Shown: piece by piece, positions 28,301-36,275 of the stretch
Layout of the letters: every line of letters starts with the position of its first letter
Position numbering within the stretch: the stretch's first letter is position 1
Source of the DNA: Streptomyces dengpaensis
Lineage (GTDB): Bacteria; Actinomycetota; Actinomycetes; Streptomycetales; Streptomycetaceae
Direction: 5' to 3'
Length of the DNA stretch: 64,000 nucleotides
Assembly (NCBI RefSeq): GCF_002946835.1
Contig: NZ_CP026652.1
Location: 5,394,001 to 5,458,000 of the forward strand
Translations under genes and position numbers: made by a program
The notes under the pieces: generated by a model
The model's database searches: none
Told to the model about the DNA's origin: nothing
What the model saw: the letters and a program-made list of their open reading frames with translations, nothing else

Positions 28301-29047
28301 ATGTCTCGCATCGACGGCCGCACCCCCGAACAGCTGCGCCCCATCACCATCCAGCGTGGCTGGAGCAAGCACGCCGAGGGCTCCGTCCTCATCTCCTTCG
28401 GCGACACCAAGGTCTTCTGCACCGCCTCCGTCACCGAAGGCGTCCCGCGCTGGCGCAAGGGCAGCGGCGAGGGCTGGGTCACTGCCGAGTACTCCATGCT
28501 GCCGCGCGCCACCAACACCCGTGGCGACCGCGAATCCGTACGCGGCAAGATCGGCGGCCGTACGCACGAGATCAGCCGCCTCATCGGCCGCTCCCTGCGC
28601 GCGGTCATCGACTACAAGGCGCTCGGCGAGAACACCATCGTCCTCGACTGCGACGTCCTCCAGGCCGACGGCGGCACGCGCACGGCGGCCATCACCGGCG
28701 CGTACGTCGCCCTCGCCGACGCCGTCACCTGGGCCCAGGGCAAGAAGCTGGTCAAGCCCGGCCGCAAACCGCTGACCGGCACGGTCTCGGCGGTCTCTGT
28801 GGGCATCGTCGGCGGAGTCCCCCTCCTCGACCTCTGCTACGAGGAGGACGTGAAGGCCGACACCGACATGAACGTCGTCTGCACCGGCGACGGCCGCTTC
28901 GTCGAGGTGCAGGGCACGGCCGAGGCGGAGCCCTTCGACCGCAAGGAACTGAACGCGCTCCTCGACCTCGCCGTCGCGGGCTGCGACGAACTGACGGAGA
29001 TCCAGCGCGCGGCCCTTGAGGCGTCCGCCGAGGCAACCGCGCGGTAA
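28301..29047 (+). CDS. rph: Ribonuclease PH
   Basis: 248-residue phosphorolytic 3'-5' exoribonuclease for tRNA 3'-end trimming. Full-length family features: [13 protein letters not shown] start, [52 protein letters not shown], and [17 protein letters not shown] with the catalytic Asp region. Cytoplasmic hexamer. The rdgB gene follows on the same strand after a lipoprotein gene, a common rph-rdgB association, but here a 500-bp repeat tract intervenes. Confidence 0.97.
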   Translation: MSRIDGRTPEQLRPITIQRGWSKHAEGSVLISFGDTKVFCTASVTEGVPRWRKGSGEGWVTAEYSMLPRATNTRGDRESVRGKIGGRTHEISRLIGRSLRAVIDYKALGENTIVLDCDVLQADGGTRTAAITGAYVALADAVTWAQGKKLVKPGRKPLTGTVSAVSVGIVGGVPLLDLCYEEDVKADTDMNVVCTGDGRFVEVQGTAEAEPFDRKELNALLDLAVAGCDELTEIQRAALEASAEATAR

Positions 29048-29155
29048 CTCTTCGCGTTCTCAGAGGTACGGGCGTACGGTCCAGCCGTGCGCCCCGTCGA
29101 CCACGTCACGGGGTCGCCACATGATGATCAAGCCCCATTCGGGAGGGACCGTTCC

Positions 29156-29554
29156 ATGGCCGCGCGCCACCGTAACCGCCGCCGCACCGCCGCGATAGCC
29201 GTCGCCGTCGCACTCATCGCCCTGCCCGCCGCCGTCGGCTGCGACGCGGTCAACAAGGCCCTGGACTGCGTCCAGACCGCCGACTCGATCGCCGACAGCG
29301 TCGCCGACCTCCAGCAGGCGGTCGAGAACGCGGCGAACGATCCGACGCAGACCGACGACGCCCTCAACTCGATCGAGCAGAACCTCGACAAGATCGGCGA
29401 CAAGACGGACAACGCCGACGTCAACAAGGCGGTCGACGACCTCAACGAGGCCGTCTCCAACGTCCGTACGGCCATCAAGAACGGCGACGAGACCCCCGAC
29501 ATCAGCCCGGTCACGGACGCGGCCGGGGAGCTGACGAAGGTGTGCACGTCGTAA
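29156..29554 (+). CDS. Small helical lipoprotein
   Basis: 132 residues. Basic N-terminus, hydrophobic segment and lipobox LPAAVGC give a lipoprotein signal. The mature part is acidic and helical, with coiled-coil-like repeats (SIADSVADLQQAVENAAND, VNKAVDDLNEAVSNVRTAI). Two further cysteines (ALDCV and KVCTS) may form a disulfide. The ATG at 29156 follows a GGGAGGGACC site. Function unknown; upstream ATGs near 29121 lack a ribosome-binding site. Confidence 0.75.
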   Translation: MAARHRNRRRTAAIAVAVALIALPAAVGCDAVNKALDCVQTADSIADSVADLQQAVENAANDPTQTDDALNSIEQNLDKIGDKTDNADVNKAVDDLNEAVSNVRTAIKNGDETPDISPVTDAAGELTKVCTS

Positions 29555-29566
29555 AGGGCACGTCGG

Positions 29567-29700
29567 GGCTGAGGCGACAGGGGCACCTCGAGGGCTGAGG
29601 CGATAGAGGTGCCTCGGGGCTGAGGCCATAGAGGCACCTCGGGGCCTGAGGCGGCAGAGGCGCCCCGAGGGCTGAGCCGACAGAGGTGCCTCGGCGCCAA
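29567..29700. repeat. Five-copy 25-bp repeat with palindromic core
   Basis: Five imperfect units of GGGCTGAGGCGATAGAGG type. The ends alternate GAGGTGCCTC and GAGGCACCTC, which are reverse complements, so neighbouring copies can pair. The array lies between the lipoprotein gene and a second, unrelated array. Confidence 0.8.
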
Positions 29701-29713
29701 CGGCGATGAATGA

Positions 29714-30060
29714 ACGTCGGGGCGGCGGCGATACAGGCACGCTGGACAGCAGCGGTAAAGGGCCGCCGGGGCAGTGGCGGTACAGGCACGCCGACGTCGG
29801 GGCAGCGGCGATCCAGGCACGTCGGGCAGCGGCGGCAAAGGGACGTCGGGGCGGCGGCGATCCAGGCACGTCGGGCAGCGGCGGCAAAGGGACGTCGGGG
29901 TAGCGGCGATCCAGGCACGTCGGGCAGTGGCGGCAAAGGGACGTCGGGGTAGCGGCGATCCAGGCACGTCGGGCAGTGGCGGCAAAGGGACGTCGGGGTA
30001 GCGGCGATCCAGGCACGTCGGGCAGTGGCGGCAAAGGGACGCCGGGCCAGTGGCGATACT
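29714..30060. repeat. 49-bp tandem array running into the rdgB start
   Basis: Five well-conserved 49-bp units begin at 29794, 29843, 29892, 29941 and 29990; one diverged full unit (29714-29762) and one 31-bp partial unit precede them. Units start ACGTCGGGG and contain GGCGATCCAGGCACGTCGGG. A final partial copy (from 30039, ACGCCGGGCCAGTGGCGAT) reaches the rdgB start. The three right-hand units are identical, which suggests recent expansion. Unit length is not a multiple of three, and no gene is coded. Confidence 0.93.
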
Positions 30061-30067
30061 GGACGGC

Positions 30068-30670
30068 ATGACCCGCCTGATCCTCGCCACCCGCAACGCC
30101 GGAAAGATCAACGAGCTGAAGGCGATCCTCGCCGACGCAGGTCTCACCCACGACCTCGTCGGCGCGGACGCCTACCCCGACATCCCCGACGTCAAGGAAA
30201 CCGGCGTCACCTTCGCCGAGAACGCCCTCCTCAAGGCCCACGCCCTGGCCCAGGCCACGGGCCTGCCCGCCGTCGCCGACGACTCCGGCCTCTGCGTGGA
30301 CGTCCTGAACGGCGCCCCCGGCATCTTCTCCGCCCGCTGGGCAGGCAAGCACGGCGACGACAAGGCCAACCTGGATCTCCTCCTCGCCCAACTCGCCGAC
30401 ATCGACGAGGCTCACCGGGGTGCCCACTTCGCCTGCGCGGCCGCCCTCGCCCTGCCGGACGGCACGGAGCGGGTGGTGGAGGGCCGGCTCCGGGGCGTCC
30501 TGCGCCACACTCCGTCCGGCACGAACGGCTTCGGCTACGACCCGATCCTCCAGCCGGAGGGAGAGACCCGCACCTGCGCGGAACTGGCCCCCGAGGAGAA
30601 GAACGCGATCAGCCACCGGGGGAAGGCGTTTCGGGCGCTCGTCCCTGTGGTGAGGGATCTTCTCGGCTGA
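30068..30670 (+). CDS. rdgB: dITP/XTP pyrophosphatase (RdgB/HAM1)
   Basis: 200-residue house-cleaning enzyme that hydrolyses ITP, dITP and XTP to the monophosphate, keeping deaminated purines out of nucleic acid. Signatures: LILATRNAGKINELKAIL start, ADDSGLCVDVLNGAPGIFSARWAG, and FGYDPI with SHRGKAF at the end. An in-frame GTG at 30050 would add six residues. The region before the ATG is derived from the tandem array and has no good ribosome-binding site, which could affect expression. A strong terminator follows at 30697. Confidence 0.96.
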   Translation: MTRLILATRNAGKINELKAILADAGLTHDLVGADAYPDIPDVKETGVTFAENALLKAHALAQATGLPAVADDSGLCVDVLNGAPGIFSARWAGKHGDDKANLDLLLAQLADIDEAHRGAHFACAAALALPDGTERVVEGRLRGVLRHTPSGTNGFGYDPILQPEGETRTCAELAPEEKNAISHRGKAFRALVPVVRDLLG

Positions 30671-30696
30671 GCCCGTTGCCTCGGGAATCCGTAGAT

Positions 30697-30735
30697 GCGA
30701 AGGCCCGGTCCGTGATGGCCGGACCGGGCCTTCGC
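30697..30735. terminator. Bidirectional terminator between rdgB and tRNA-Leu
   Basis: GCGAAGGCCCGGTCC (30697-30711) pairs perfectly with GGACCGGGCCTTCGC (30721-30735) around a nine-base loop. It serves rdgB on plus and the tRNA on minus. Confidence 0.92.
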
Positions 30736-30744
30736 TCGCAGCTG

Positions 30745-30829
30745 TGCGGTCGGTGGGACTCGAACCCACACGGGATTTCTCCCACGGGCACCTAAAACCC
30801 GCGCGTATCGCCTATTTCGCCACGACCGC
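30745..30829 (-). tRNA. tRNA-Leu (anticodon UAG)
   Basis: 85-nt class II tRNA. Acceptor GCGGTCG pairs with CGACCGC; the anticodon stem CGGGT/GCCCG carries loop TTTAGGT with anticodon TAG; a long variable arm follows; the T arm reads GGGTTCGAGTCCC; discriminator is A73. CCA is not encoded. It decodes CUA/CUN leucine codons and is not the bldA tRNA, which reads UUA. Confidence 0.96.
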
Positions 30830-30925
30830 CCAAAACGGATACTTCGCCTGCTTGTGTCGCTCAGTGCCGTTCAGTGTACGGGGGGTTTCGTGTCCCTTGC
30901 GGGCCGCCCGCCCAACCGCGCCTGC

Positions 30926-31393
30926 CTAGATATCGAGGTCCTTGATGATCTTGGCTACGTGGCCCGTCGCCCGCACGTTGTACAGCGCTCGTTCGACCTT
31001 GCCCTCCTCGTCCACGATCACCGTGGAGCGGATGACGCCGACGTAGGTCTTGCCGTAGTTCTTCTTCTCGCCGTAGGCGCCGTACGCCTCGATGACCTTG
31101 TTGTCCGGGTCGCCGACCAGGGTGACCTTCAGGGACTCCTTCTCGCGGAACTTGGCGAGCTTCTCGGGCTTGTCGGGGGAGACGCCGATGACGTCGTAGC
31201 CGGCGTCCGCGAGCAGGTCGAGGTTGTCCGTGAAGTCGCAGGCCTGCTTGGTGCAGCCGGGGGTCAGGGCGGCCGGGTAGAAGTAGACGATGACCTTGCG
31301 GCCCTTGTGGTCGGCGAGGGAGATCTCGTTGCCGTCGGCGTCGGGCAGGGTGAAGGCGGGGGCGGTGTCGCCGGGCTGCAGTCGCTCGCTCAT
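30926..31393 (-). CDS. bcp: Thioredoxin-dependent thiol peroxidase (BCP-type peroxiredoxin)
   Basis: 155-residue cytoplasmic peroxidase. Peroxidatic Cys47 and resolving Cys52 sit in AALTPGCTKQACDF, the atypical two-cysteine BCP arrangement; GDTAPAFTLPDADG opens the fold. Reduces hydrogen peroxide and organic peroxides using thioredoxin. The ATG at 31393 lies 21 bp after a weak purine tract. Upstream on the opposite strand is the DUF3618 gene. Confidence 0.94.
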   Translation of the reverse strand: MSERLQPGDTAPAFTLPDADGNEISLADHKGRKVIVYFYPAALTPGCTKQACDFTDNLDLLADAGYDVIGVSPDKPEKLAKFREKESLKVTLVGDPDNKVIEAYGAYGEKKNYGKTYVGVIRSTVIVDEEGKVERALYNVRATGHVAKIIKDLDI

Positions 31394-31552
31394 CGGATCG
31401 GTACCTCACGTGGCCGGGGATGGGATGGGGGTGGGGGTGCGAAGGGATAGGGCTATGGATGAGCGTAATGGGGGTGCCGAGGGGTGCGGTGCGGTCCGAG
31501 CTGACAGACTGTCGGTGGCACAGAGTCAGAACACGACCACGGAGGCAGCGCG

Positions 31553-31891
31553 GTGTCGGATAGGTCGAGAACGTCGGATACCAGGTCGCCGGCGCAGATC
31601 GAGGCGGACATCAAGCGCCGCCGCGAAACCCTCGCCGAGACGCTCGACGAGATCGGCGTGCGCGTGCACCCGAAGACCGTCGTCGGAGATGCCAAGGCCA
31701 AGGTCGTCTCCAACATCGACCACACGCTGGGGCGGGCGTATGTCGGCGTCAACCGTGTCGTCAGCGACGTGAAGGGCCAGCTCGTCACCGAGGAGGGCAC
31801 GCCGCGGCTCGAGCGCATCGTGCCGGTGGCGCTGGTCGTGGCAGGGGTCGTCGGGCTGTTCGTCGTGGGCTCACGGCGACGCAAGGGCTGA
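31553..31891 (+). CDS. DUF3618 membrane protein
   Basis: 112 residues, GTG start with a GGAGG site. N-terminal RSPAQIEADIKRRRETLAETLDEI is the DUF3618 signature; a single membrane helix (IVPVALVVAGVVGLFVVGS) near the C-terminus ends in RRRKG. This domain is common in actinobacterial membrane proteins next to DUF1469 proteins, but no partner is present here. Function unknown. Confidence 0.88.
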   Translation: MSDRSRTSDTRSPAQIEADIKRRRETLAETLDEIGVRVHPKTVVGDAKAKVVSNIDHTLGRAYVGVNRVVSDVKGQLVTEEGTPRLERIVPVALVVAGVVGLFVVGSRRRKG

Positions 31892-31934
31892 CCCGGCCGC
31901 GTACGCGAGCGGCTGAGGCAGGTAGGTTCGGGAC

Positions 31935-32294
31935 GTGAGCGCGAATCGGGACAAGCACAGCACCCCCCACCACGACAAGTTGCCCATCCGCATGCTGCAC
32001 GACCGCGTGCTGGTGCGGCAGGACGCCGCCGAGGGCGAGCGGCGGTCCGGCGGCGGCATCCTGATCCCCGCGACGGCGGCCGTCGGCCGGCGCCTCGCCT
32101 GGGCCGAGGTCGTCGCGGTCGGTCAGAACGTGCGGACGGTGGAGCCGGGCGACCGCGTCCTGTACGACCCCGAGGACCGCGCCGAGGTCGAGGTGCGCGG
32201 GATCGCGTACGTGCTGATGCGCGAGCGGGATCTGCACGCGGTGGCCGCGGACCGGTTCGAGGGGTCCGAGGACTCGACCGGTCTGTATCTGTAG
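31935..32294 (+). CDS. GroES-like (Cpn10 fold) protein
   Basis: 119 residues, GTG start. The core IRMLHDRVLVRQDAAEGERRSGGGILIPATA, VVAVGQNVRTVEPGDRVLYDPEDRAEVEV and the final YVLMRERDLHAV follow the Cpn10 beta-barrel and mobile-loop pattern. It carries an extended head and tail and has no groEL beside it, so it is probably a paralogue rather than the main GroES. Followed by a strong terminator. Confidence 0.85.
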   Translation: MSANRDKHSTPHHDKLPIRMLHDRVLVRQDAAEGERRSGGGILIPATAAVGRRLAWAEVVAVGQNVRTVEPGDRVLYDPEDRAEVEVRGIAYVLMRERDLHAVAADRFEGSEDSTGLYL

Positions 32295-32325
32295 CAGCCG
32301 TACGTACCTGTAAATCGCAGGCCAG

Positions 32326-32358
32326 AGGGGCTGGTGACCATCGTCACCGGCCCCTTTT
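32326..32358 (+). terminator. Hairpin with T-run after the GroES-like gene
   Basis: AGGGGCTGGTGAC (32326-32338) and GTCACCGGCCCCT (32343-32355) pair with one wobble around CATC, followed by TTT. A canonical rho-independent terminator that insulates the downstream riboswitch. Confidence 0.9.
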
Positions 32359-32384
32359 GCCGTCCTTTTGCTACCTTTGAAGGA

Positions 32385-32438
32385 CCCCGACGAGACGCGC
32401 CGTACCGGGACGTAAGAGCACGTACGAAAAGACGACGC
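32385..32438 (+). promoter_or_regulatory. Guanidine-III riboswitch (ykkC-III)
   Basis: The leader of sugE contains CCCCGACGAG, then GCGCCGTAC, CGGG and AAAAGACGACGC in that order, matching the guanidine-III pseudoknot aptamer as I remember it from Thermobifida. P1 forms from CCCG and CGGG; P2 from GCGCCGT and ACGACGC with one internal C-A mismatch. The linker is longer than usual and can form ACGT-ACGT pairing. Guanidine binding should switch on the exporter gene, whose start lies 35 bp after the aptamer, so control of translation start is likely. Confidence 0.78.
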
Positions 32439-32473
32439 ACCCCGGTCCATCCCGTCTCTCGGAGGTGCCTCTC

Positions 32474-32794
32474 ATGGCCTGGGTTCTGTTGGTCGTCGCC
32501 GGTCTGCTCGAAGTCGGCTGGTCGGTCGGGATGAAGTACACGGACGGATTCACTCGGCTGGTGCCGAGCGTCCTCACGGGTGCGGGCATCGTCGCGAGCA
32601 TGGTTCTTCTGTCGTACGCCGCCAAGTCGCTCCCGATCGGTACCGCCTACGGCGTCTGGGTCGGCATCGGTGCGGCCGGTGCGGCGGTGCTCGGCATGGT
32701 CGTGCTCGGTGAGCCGGCGACCGCCGCCCGGATCTTCTTCGTGTGTCTGCTGCTGGTGGCCGTGGTGGGGCTGAAGGTCACCTCCGGCCACTGA
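32474..32794 (+). CDS. sugE: Guanidinium exporter of the SMR family (SugE/Gdx)
   Basis: 106 residues, four membrane helices. Starts MAWVLLVVAGLLEVGWSVGMKYTDGF, with the essential proton/substrate glutamate Glu13 in the GLLEVGW motif that distinguishes Gdx exporters from the EmrE drug pumps. Functions as a dual-topology dimer exchanging guanidinium for protons. The ATG at 32474 follows GGAGG by 8 bp. A guanidine riboswitch upstream supports the substrate. Confidence 0.93.
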   Translation: MAWVLLVVAGLLEVGWSVGMKYTDGFTRLVPSVLTGAGIVASMVLLSYAAKSLPIGTAYGVWVGIGAAGAAVLGMVVLGEPATAARIFFVCLLLVAVVGLKVTSGH

Positions 32795-35272
32795 TCAGCC
32801 GTCCGTCCCCTCGGTCGTCCCCGTCGTCCCGCCGTCCGTCCCGCCGCCCGGGCGGCCGCCCGTCCAGCCGCCCGTCGGGTCGCCTGTCGTATCGCCCCCG
32901 GTCGTGGTGCCCTCGGTGGTGCCGCCGTCCGCCGTGGTGCCGCCTGTGGTGGTGCCGTCGGTGGTGCCGCCGTCTGTCGTGCTCCCGTCCCGGCCTTCGG
33001 TCTGGCCCAGGGTCTGACCCTGGTCCTGGCCTTCGGTCTGGCCCTGCGTCTGGCCCTCGTCCTGGCCTTCGGTCTGGCCCTGCGTCTGGCCCTCGATGTC
33101 CTCGCCGGGTGTCGTGGCGCCCCCGATGTCCTCGCCGTCCGTGGGCGGGACGGTGTCGTCGACGGTCGGGGGTTCCGGTTCCTCTTCCTCGGCGCCCGAC
33201 TGGAGTTGGAGGTCGAAGTACGCCGGGGTGGTGCCCTTGAGGGCGGCCTTCGTGAACTGGGCCCAGATCTGGGCGGGGTAGCCGCCGCCGTTGATGCGGG
33301 ACTCGCCGAGGGCGCCGTACAGGGACTTGTGGGCGCCCGTGTCGGGGTCCTGGCCCATGACGGCGACGACGGTGGCGAGGTCGGGGGTGTAGCCCGCGAA
33401 CCAGGCGGCCGTGTCCTCCTCGGCGGTGCCGGTCTTGCCCGCGGCGGGCCGGTCGGCGGCCAGCGCGGCCGTGCCGGTGCCGCCCTCGACGACGCTCTGC
33501 AGGATGGCGGTCGTGGTGTCCGCGGCCTCGCGGGACACCGCCTGCTCGGTCTCCTGGGACGGCAGCGTCACCTCCGTCGTGCTCTTCTTGGTGATCTCCT
33601 CGACGAGGGTGTACGTGCCGTGCTTGCCGTGATTCGCGAGCGTGGCGTACGCCTCCGCCATGTCGAGGACGCTGGCAGTGGCCGGGCCGAGCGCGATGGA
33701 GGGGGAGGCGGTCAGGTCGGGGGTGTCGGCGGGGATGCCGAGGTCCCGCGCCGTCTGCTGGACCTTGTCGCCGCCGACGTCGACGGCCATCTGCGCGTAC
33801 ACCGCGTTGACGGAGCGGTCGGTGGCGGTGCGCACGGTGATGTCGGCGTACGAGACCTCGTCCTCGTTCTCGGGCGCGTAGTAGCCGCCGTTCCAGCCTT
33901 GCACGGGGCGCTTGTTGGTGCCGTCGTAGATCGTGTTCGGGGTGATGGTGCGGCCGTCCTGGGTCTGCGAGCCGTTCTCCACGGCCGAGGCGAAGACGAA
34001 CGGCTTGAAGGTGGAGCCGACCTGGTAGTCGCGGCGGGTCGCGTTGTTGACGTACTGCTTGGTGTAGTCGATGCCGCCGTACATCGCGACGACCTTGCCG
34101 TTGGACGGGTCGATGGCGACGCCGCCCGCGCGGACGTAGTTGTCGACCTTGCGGTTCTTCTTGTCGAGCTTGTCCATCACCTGGTCATTGACGGCCTCGA
34201 TGAACGCGTCCTGCCGGGGCTTCTGGAGCGTGGTGGTGATGCGGTAGCCGCCCGTGGCGAGGGTGTCCTCGTCGATGATCTCGTTCGACGTCAGATAGTC
34301 CTTGACGGCCTGCACCAGGTAGCCGCGCTGGCCCGACATCCCGGCCGAGCCCTTGGCCTGCTTCGGCGTCGGGAACGTGACGCTGTTCCGCTCCGGCTGG
34401 GTCAGCCACTCCTTCTTGACCATGCCGTCGAGGACGTAGTTCCAGCGGGCGGTGGCCGCCGACTTGTTCTCGGGGTGCGCGATCACGTCGTACTCGCTGG
34501 GCGCGTTGAGAAGCGCGGCGAGGTAGGCGCCCTGGCCGGCCGTCAGATCCTGGGCGTCGACGCCGAAGTAGGCCTGGGCGGCGGCCTGGATGCCGTACGC
34601 GTTGCGGCCGTAGTAGCTGGTGTTGAGGTAGCCCTCGAGGATGTCGTCCTTGCTCTTCTCCCGGTCGAGCTTGATGGAGATGAAGAACTCCTTCACCTTC
34701 CGCGTGACGGTCTGCTCCTGGGCCAGGTAGTAGTTCTTCACGTACTGCTGGGTGATCGTCGAGCCGGACTGCCTGCCCTTGCCGGTGACCGTGTTCCAGG
34801 CGGCGCGGATCATCGCCTGCGGGTCGACCGCCGACTCCGTGTAGAAGTCGCGGTCTTCGGCGGCGAGCGTGGCGTGCTGGGCGTCCTTGGAGATCTGGGC
34901 GAGCGTCACGATCTCCCGGTTGATCTCGCCGTCACGGGCGAGCTGGCTGCCGTCCGCGTACAGGTAGACATTGCTCTGCTTGGTCGCGGCGGCGTTGGCG
35001 GGCGGGATCTGCACCAGGTAGTAGCCGAGCGCGAAGAGGCCGATCAGGAGCAGCACCACACCGAGGAACGAGCCGAGCACCATCCGCCAGGTCGGGATGA
35101 ACCGGCGCCCCCCGGTGCGCTGCCGCTTCTGCTTCGCGCCGGGACTGCCCGGTGCTCCCTGCGGTCCCGTCGCCGGTGCTCCCTGCGGTCCCGGCCCTGG
35201 TGCCGGTCCGGTTACCGGGTTCCTGGCTGCCCAGCCCTGGCTGTTCTGCTGCGGCTGCGGCTCGTCGCTCAT
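32795..35272 (-). CDS. Class A penicillin-binding protein (bifunctional transglycosylase/transpeptidase)
   Basis: 825 residues from the ATG at 35272, which has an AGGAG site. Short Pro/Gln/Gly-rich cytoplasmic tail, membrane anchor (MVLGSFLGVVLLLIGLFALGYYL), GT51 transglycosylase domain with catalytic Glu in EDRDFYTE (139-146), then transpeptidase motifs Ser420-TFK, SVN (487-489) and KTG (613-615). The last 150 residues are a disordered extracellular tail with repeats of EGQTQGQTEGQ and GGTTDGTTT type. It polymerises and cross-links peptidoglycan. The tail probably spans the thick wall. Its stop codon directly abuts the convergent sugE stop. Confidence 0.95.
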   Translation of the reverse strand: MSDEPQPQQNSQGWAARNPVTGPAPGPGPQGAPATGPQGAPGSPGAKQKRQRTGGRRFIPTWRMVLGSFLGVVLLLIGLFALGYYLVQIPPANAAATKQSNVYLYADGSQLARDGEINREIVTLAQISKDAQHATLAAEDRDFYTESAVDPQAMIRAAWNTVTGKGRQSGSTITQQYVKNYYLAQEQTVTRKVKEFFISIKLDREKSKDDILEGYLNTSYYGRNAYGIQAAAQAYFGVDAQDLTAGQGAYLAALLNAPSEYDVIAHPENKSAATARWNYVLDGMVKKEWLTQPERNSVTFPTPKQAKGSAGMSGQRGYLVQAVKDYLTSNEIIDEDTLATGGYRITTTLQKPRQDAFIEAVNDQVMDKLDKKNRKVDNYVRAGGVAIDPSNGKVVAMYGGIDYTKQYVNNATRRDYQVGSTFKPFVFASAVENGSQTQDGRTITPNTIYDGTNKRPVQGWNGGYYAPENEDEVSYADITVRTATDRSVNAVYAQMAVDVGGDKVQQTARDLGIPADTPDLTASPSIALGPATASVLDMAEAYATLANHGKHGTYTLVEEITKKSTTEVTLPSQETEQAVSREAADTTTAILQSVVEGGTGTAALAADRPAAGKTGTAEEDTAAWFAGYTPDLATVVAVMGQDPDTGAHKSLYGALGESRINGGGYPAQIWAQFTKAALKGTTPAYFDLQLQSGAEEEEPEPPTVDDTVPPTDGEDIGGATTPGEDIEGQTQGQTEGQDEGQTQGQTEGQDQGQTLGQTEGRDGSTTDGGTTDGTTTGGTTADGGTTEGTTTGGDTTGDPTGGWTGGRPGGGTDGGTTGTTEGTDG

Positions 35273-35474
35273 GTTGTTGCCGGACTCCTGTTTCGCCTGC
35301 TGCGTTCCCGTGCGCCGTCGTACGCCTTGTGCGCCCCCTTGTTGAAGACTCTCGCACCAAGCGTTCCGTTCCCTGAGCCCGGCACGCGTCGCGCCCGGAA
35401 AATGCCTGGCGGGCCGCGTCAACCCGGGGCTAGGATCCTGCGCTTTGGCTCAACGAGGCGGAGAGGGACGTGTT

Positions 35475-36275
35475 GTGGGCACAGCGCGGTTGTACGCGGC
35501 CGTCGCGGTCGGCGGGTTCCGGCGCTACGCCACCTATCGGACCGCCACCGCGGCAGGCGTGTTCACCAACACCGTCTTCGGGCTGATCCTGGCGTACATC
35601 TTCATCGCCCTGTGGGACGAAAAACCGCATCTCGGCGGCTACGACCAGGCGCAGGCGCTCACCTATGTGTGGCTCGGCCAGGCGCTGCTCATGACGGTGG
35701 CGGTGCTGGGCGGCGGCTTCGAGGAGGAGCTGATCGAGAGAATCCGTACGGGTGACATCGCGATCGACCTGTACCGGCCCGCCGACCTCCAGCTGTGGTG
35801 GCTGGCCCAGGACGCGGGCCGGGCGCTGTTCCACCTCCTGGGGCGCGGGGTGGTCCCGCTCGCCTTCGGCGCGCTCGTCTTCGATCTGGCGCTGCCCGCC
35901 GACCTGTTGACCTGGCTCGCGTTCCTGGTCGCGATCCTCCTCGGGGTGGTCGTCAGCTTCGCGATCCGCTTCCTGGTGGCGCTGTCCGCGTTCTGGCTTC
36001 TCGACGGGGCGGGCGCGGCGCAGCTGGCCGGGATCGCGGGATTCTTCTGCTCGGGCCTGCTGCTGCCGCTGAACGTCTTCCCGGGGGCGCTCGGCGAGGT
36101 CGTACGCGCCCTGCCCTGGTCGTCGCTGATCCAGGCGCCCGTGGACGTGCTGCTCGGGACCGCCGACCCGCTGAGCACGTACGCCTTCCAGGCGGCCTGG
36201 GCCGTGGGGCTGCTCGCGGCCGGGCGGCTGATGCAGTCGGTGGCTACACGGAGGGTGGTGGTGCAGGGTGGGTAG
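35475..36275 (+). CDS. ABC-2 type transporter permease (DUF990-like)
   Basis: 266 residues from a GTG with GAGAGGG upstream. Six membrane segments; RLYAAVAVGGFRRYATYRTATAAGVFTN is the family start. Belongs to a two-permease ABC exporter group found with daunorubicin-resistance-type ATPases (COG4587). First gene of a three-gene operon; its last bases overlap the next gene by 8 bp. Transport substrate unknown. Confidence 0.87.
   Translation: MGTARLYAAVAVGGFRRYATYRTATAAGVFTNTVFGLILAYIFIALWDEKPHLGGYDQAQALTYVWLGQALLMTVAVLGGGFEEELIERIRTGDIAIDLYRPADLQLWWLAQDAGRALFHLLGRGVVPLAFGALVFDLALPADLLTWLAFLVAILLGVVVSFAIRFLVALSAFWLLDGAGAAQLAGIAGFFCSGLLLPLNVFPGALGEVVRALPWSSLIQAPVDVLLGTADPLSTYAFQAAWAVGLLAAGRLMQSVATRRVVVQGG

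Noticed and set aside
29694..30001. Several small Gly-rich proteins and a possible CRISPR array in the 49-bp repeats
   Set aside because: Units are contiguous with no variable spacers, and the frames shift from unit to unit because 49 is not a multiple of three.
30745..30829. bldA tRNA
   Set aside because: The anticodon is UAG, not UAA, so it does not read the rare UUA codon used in developmental control.
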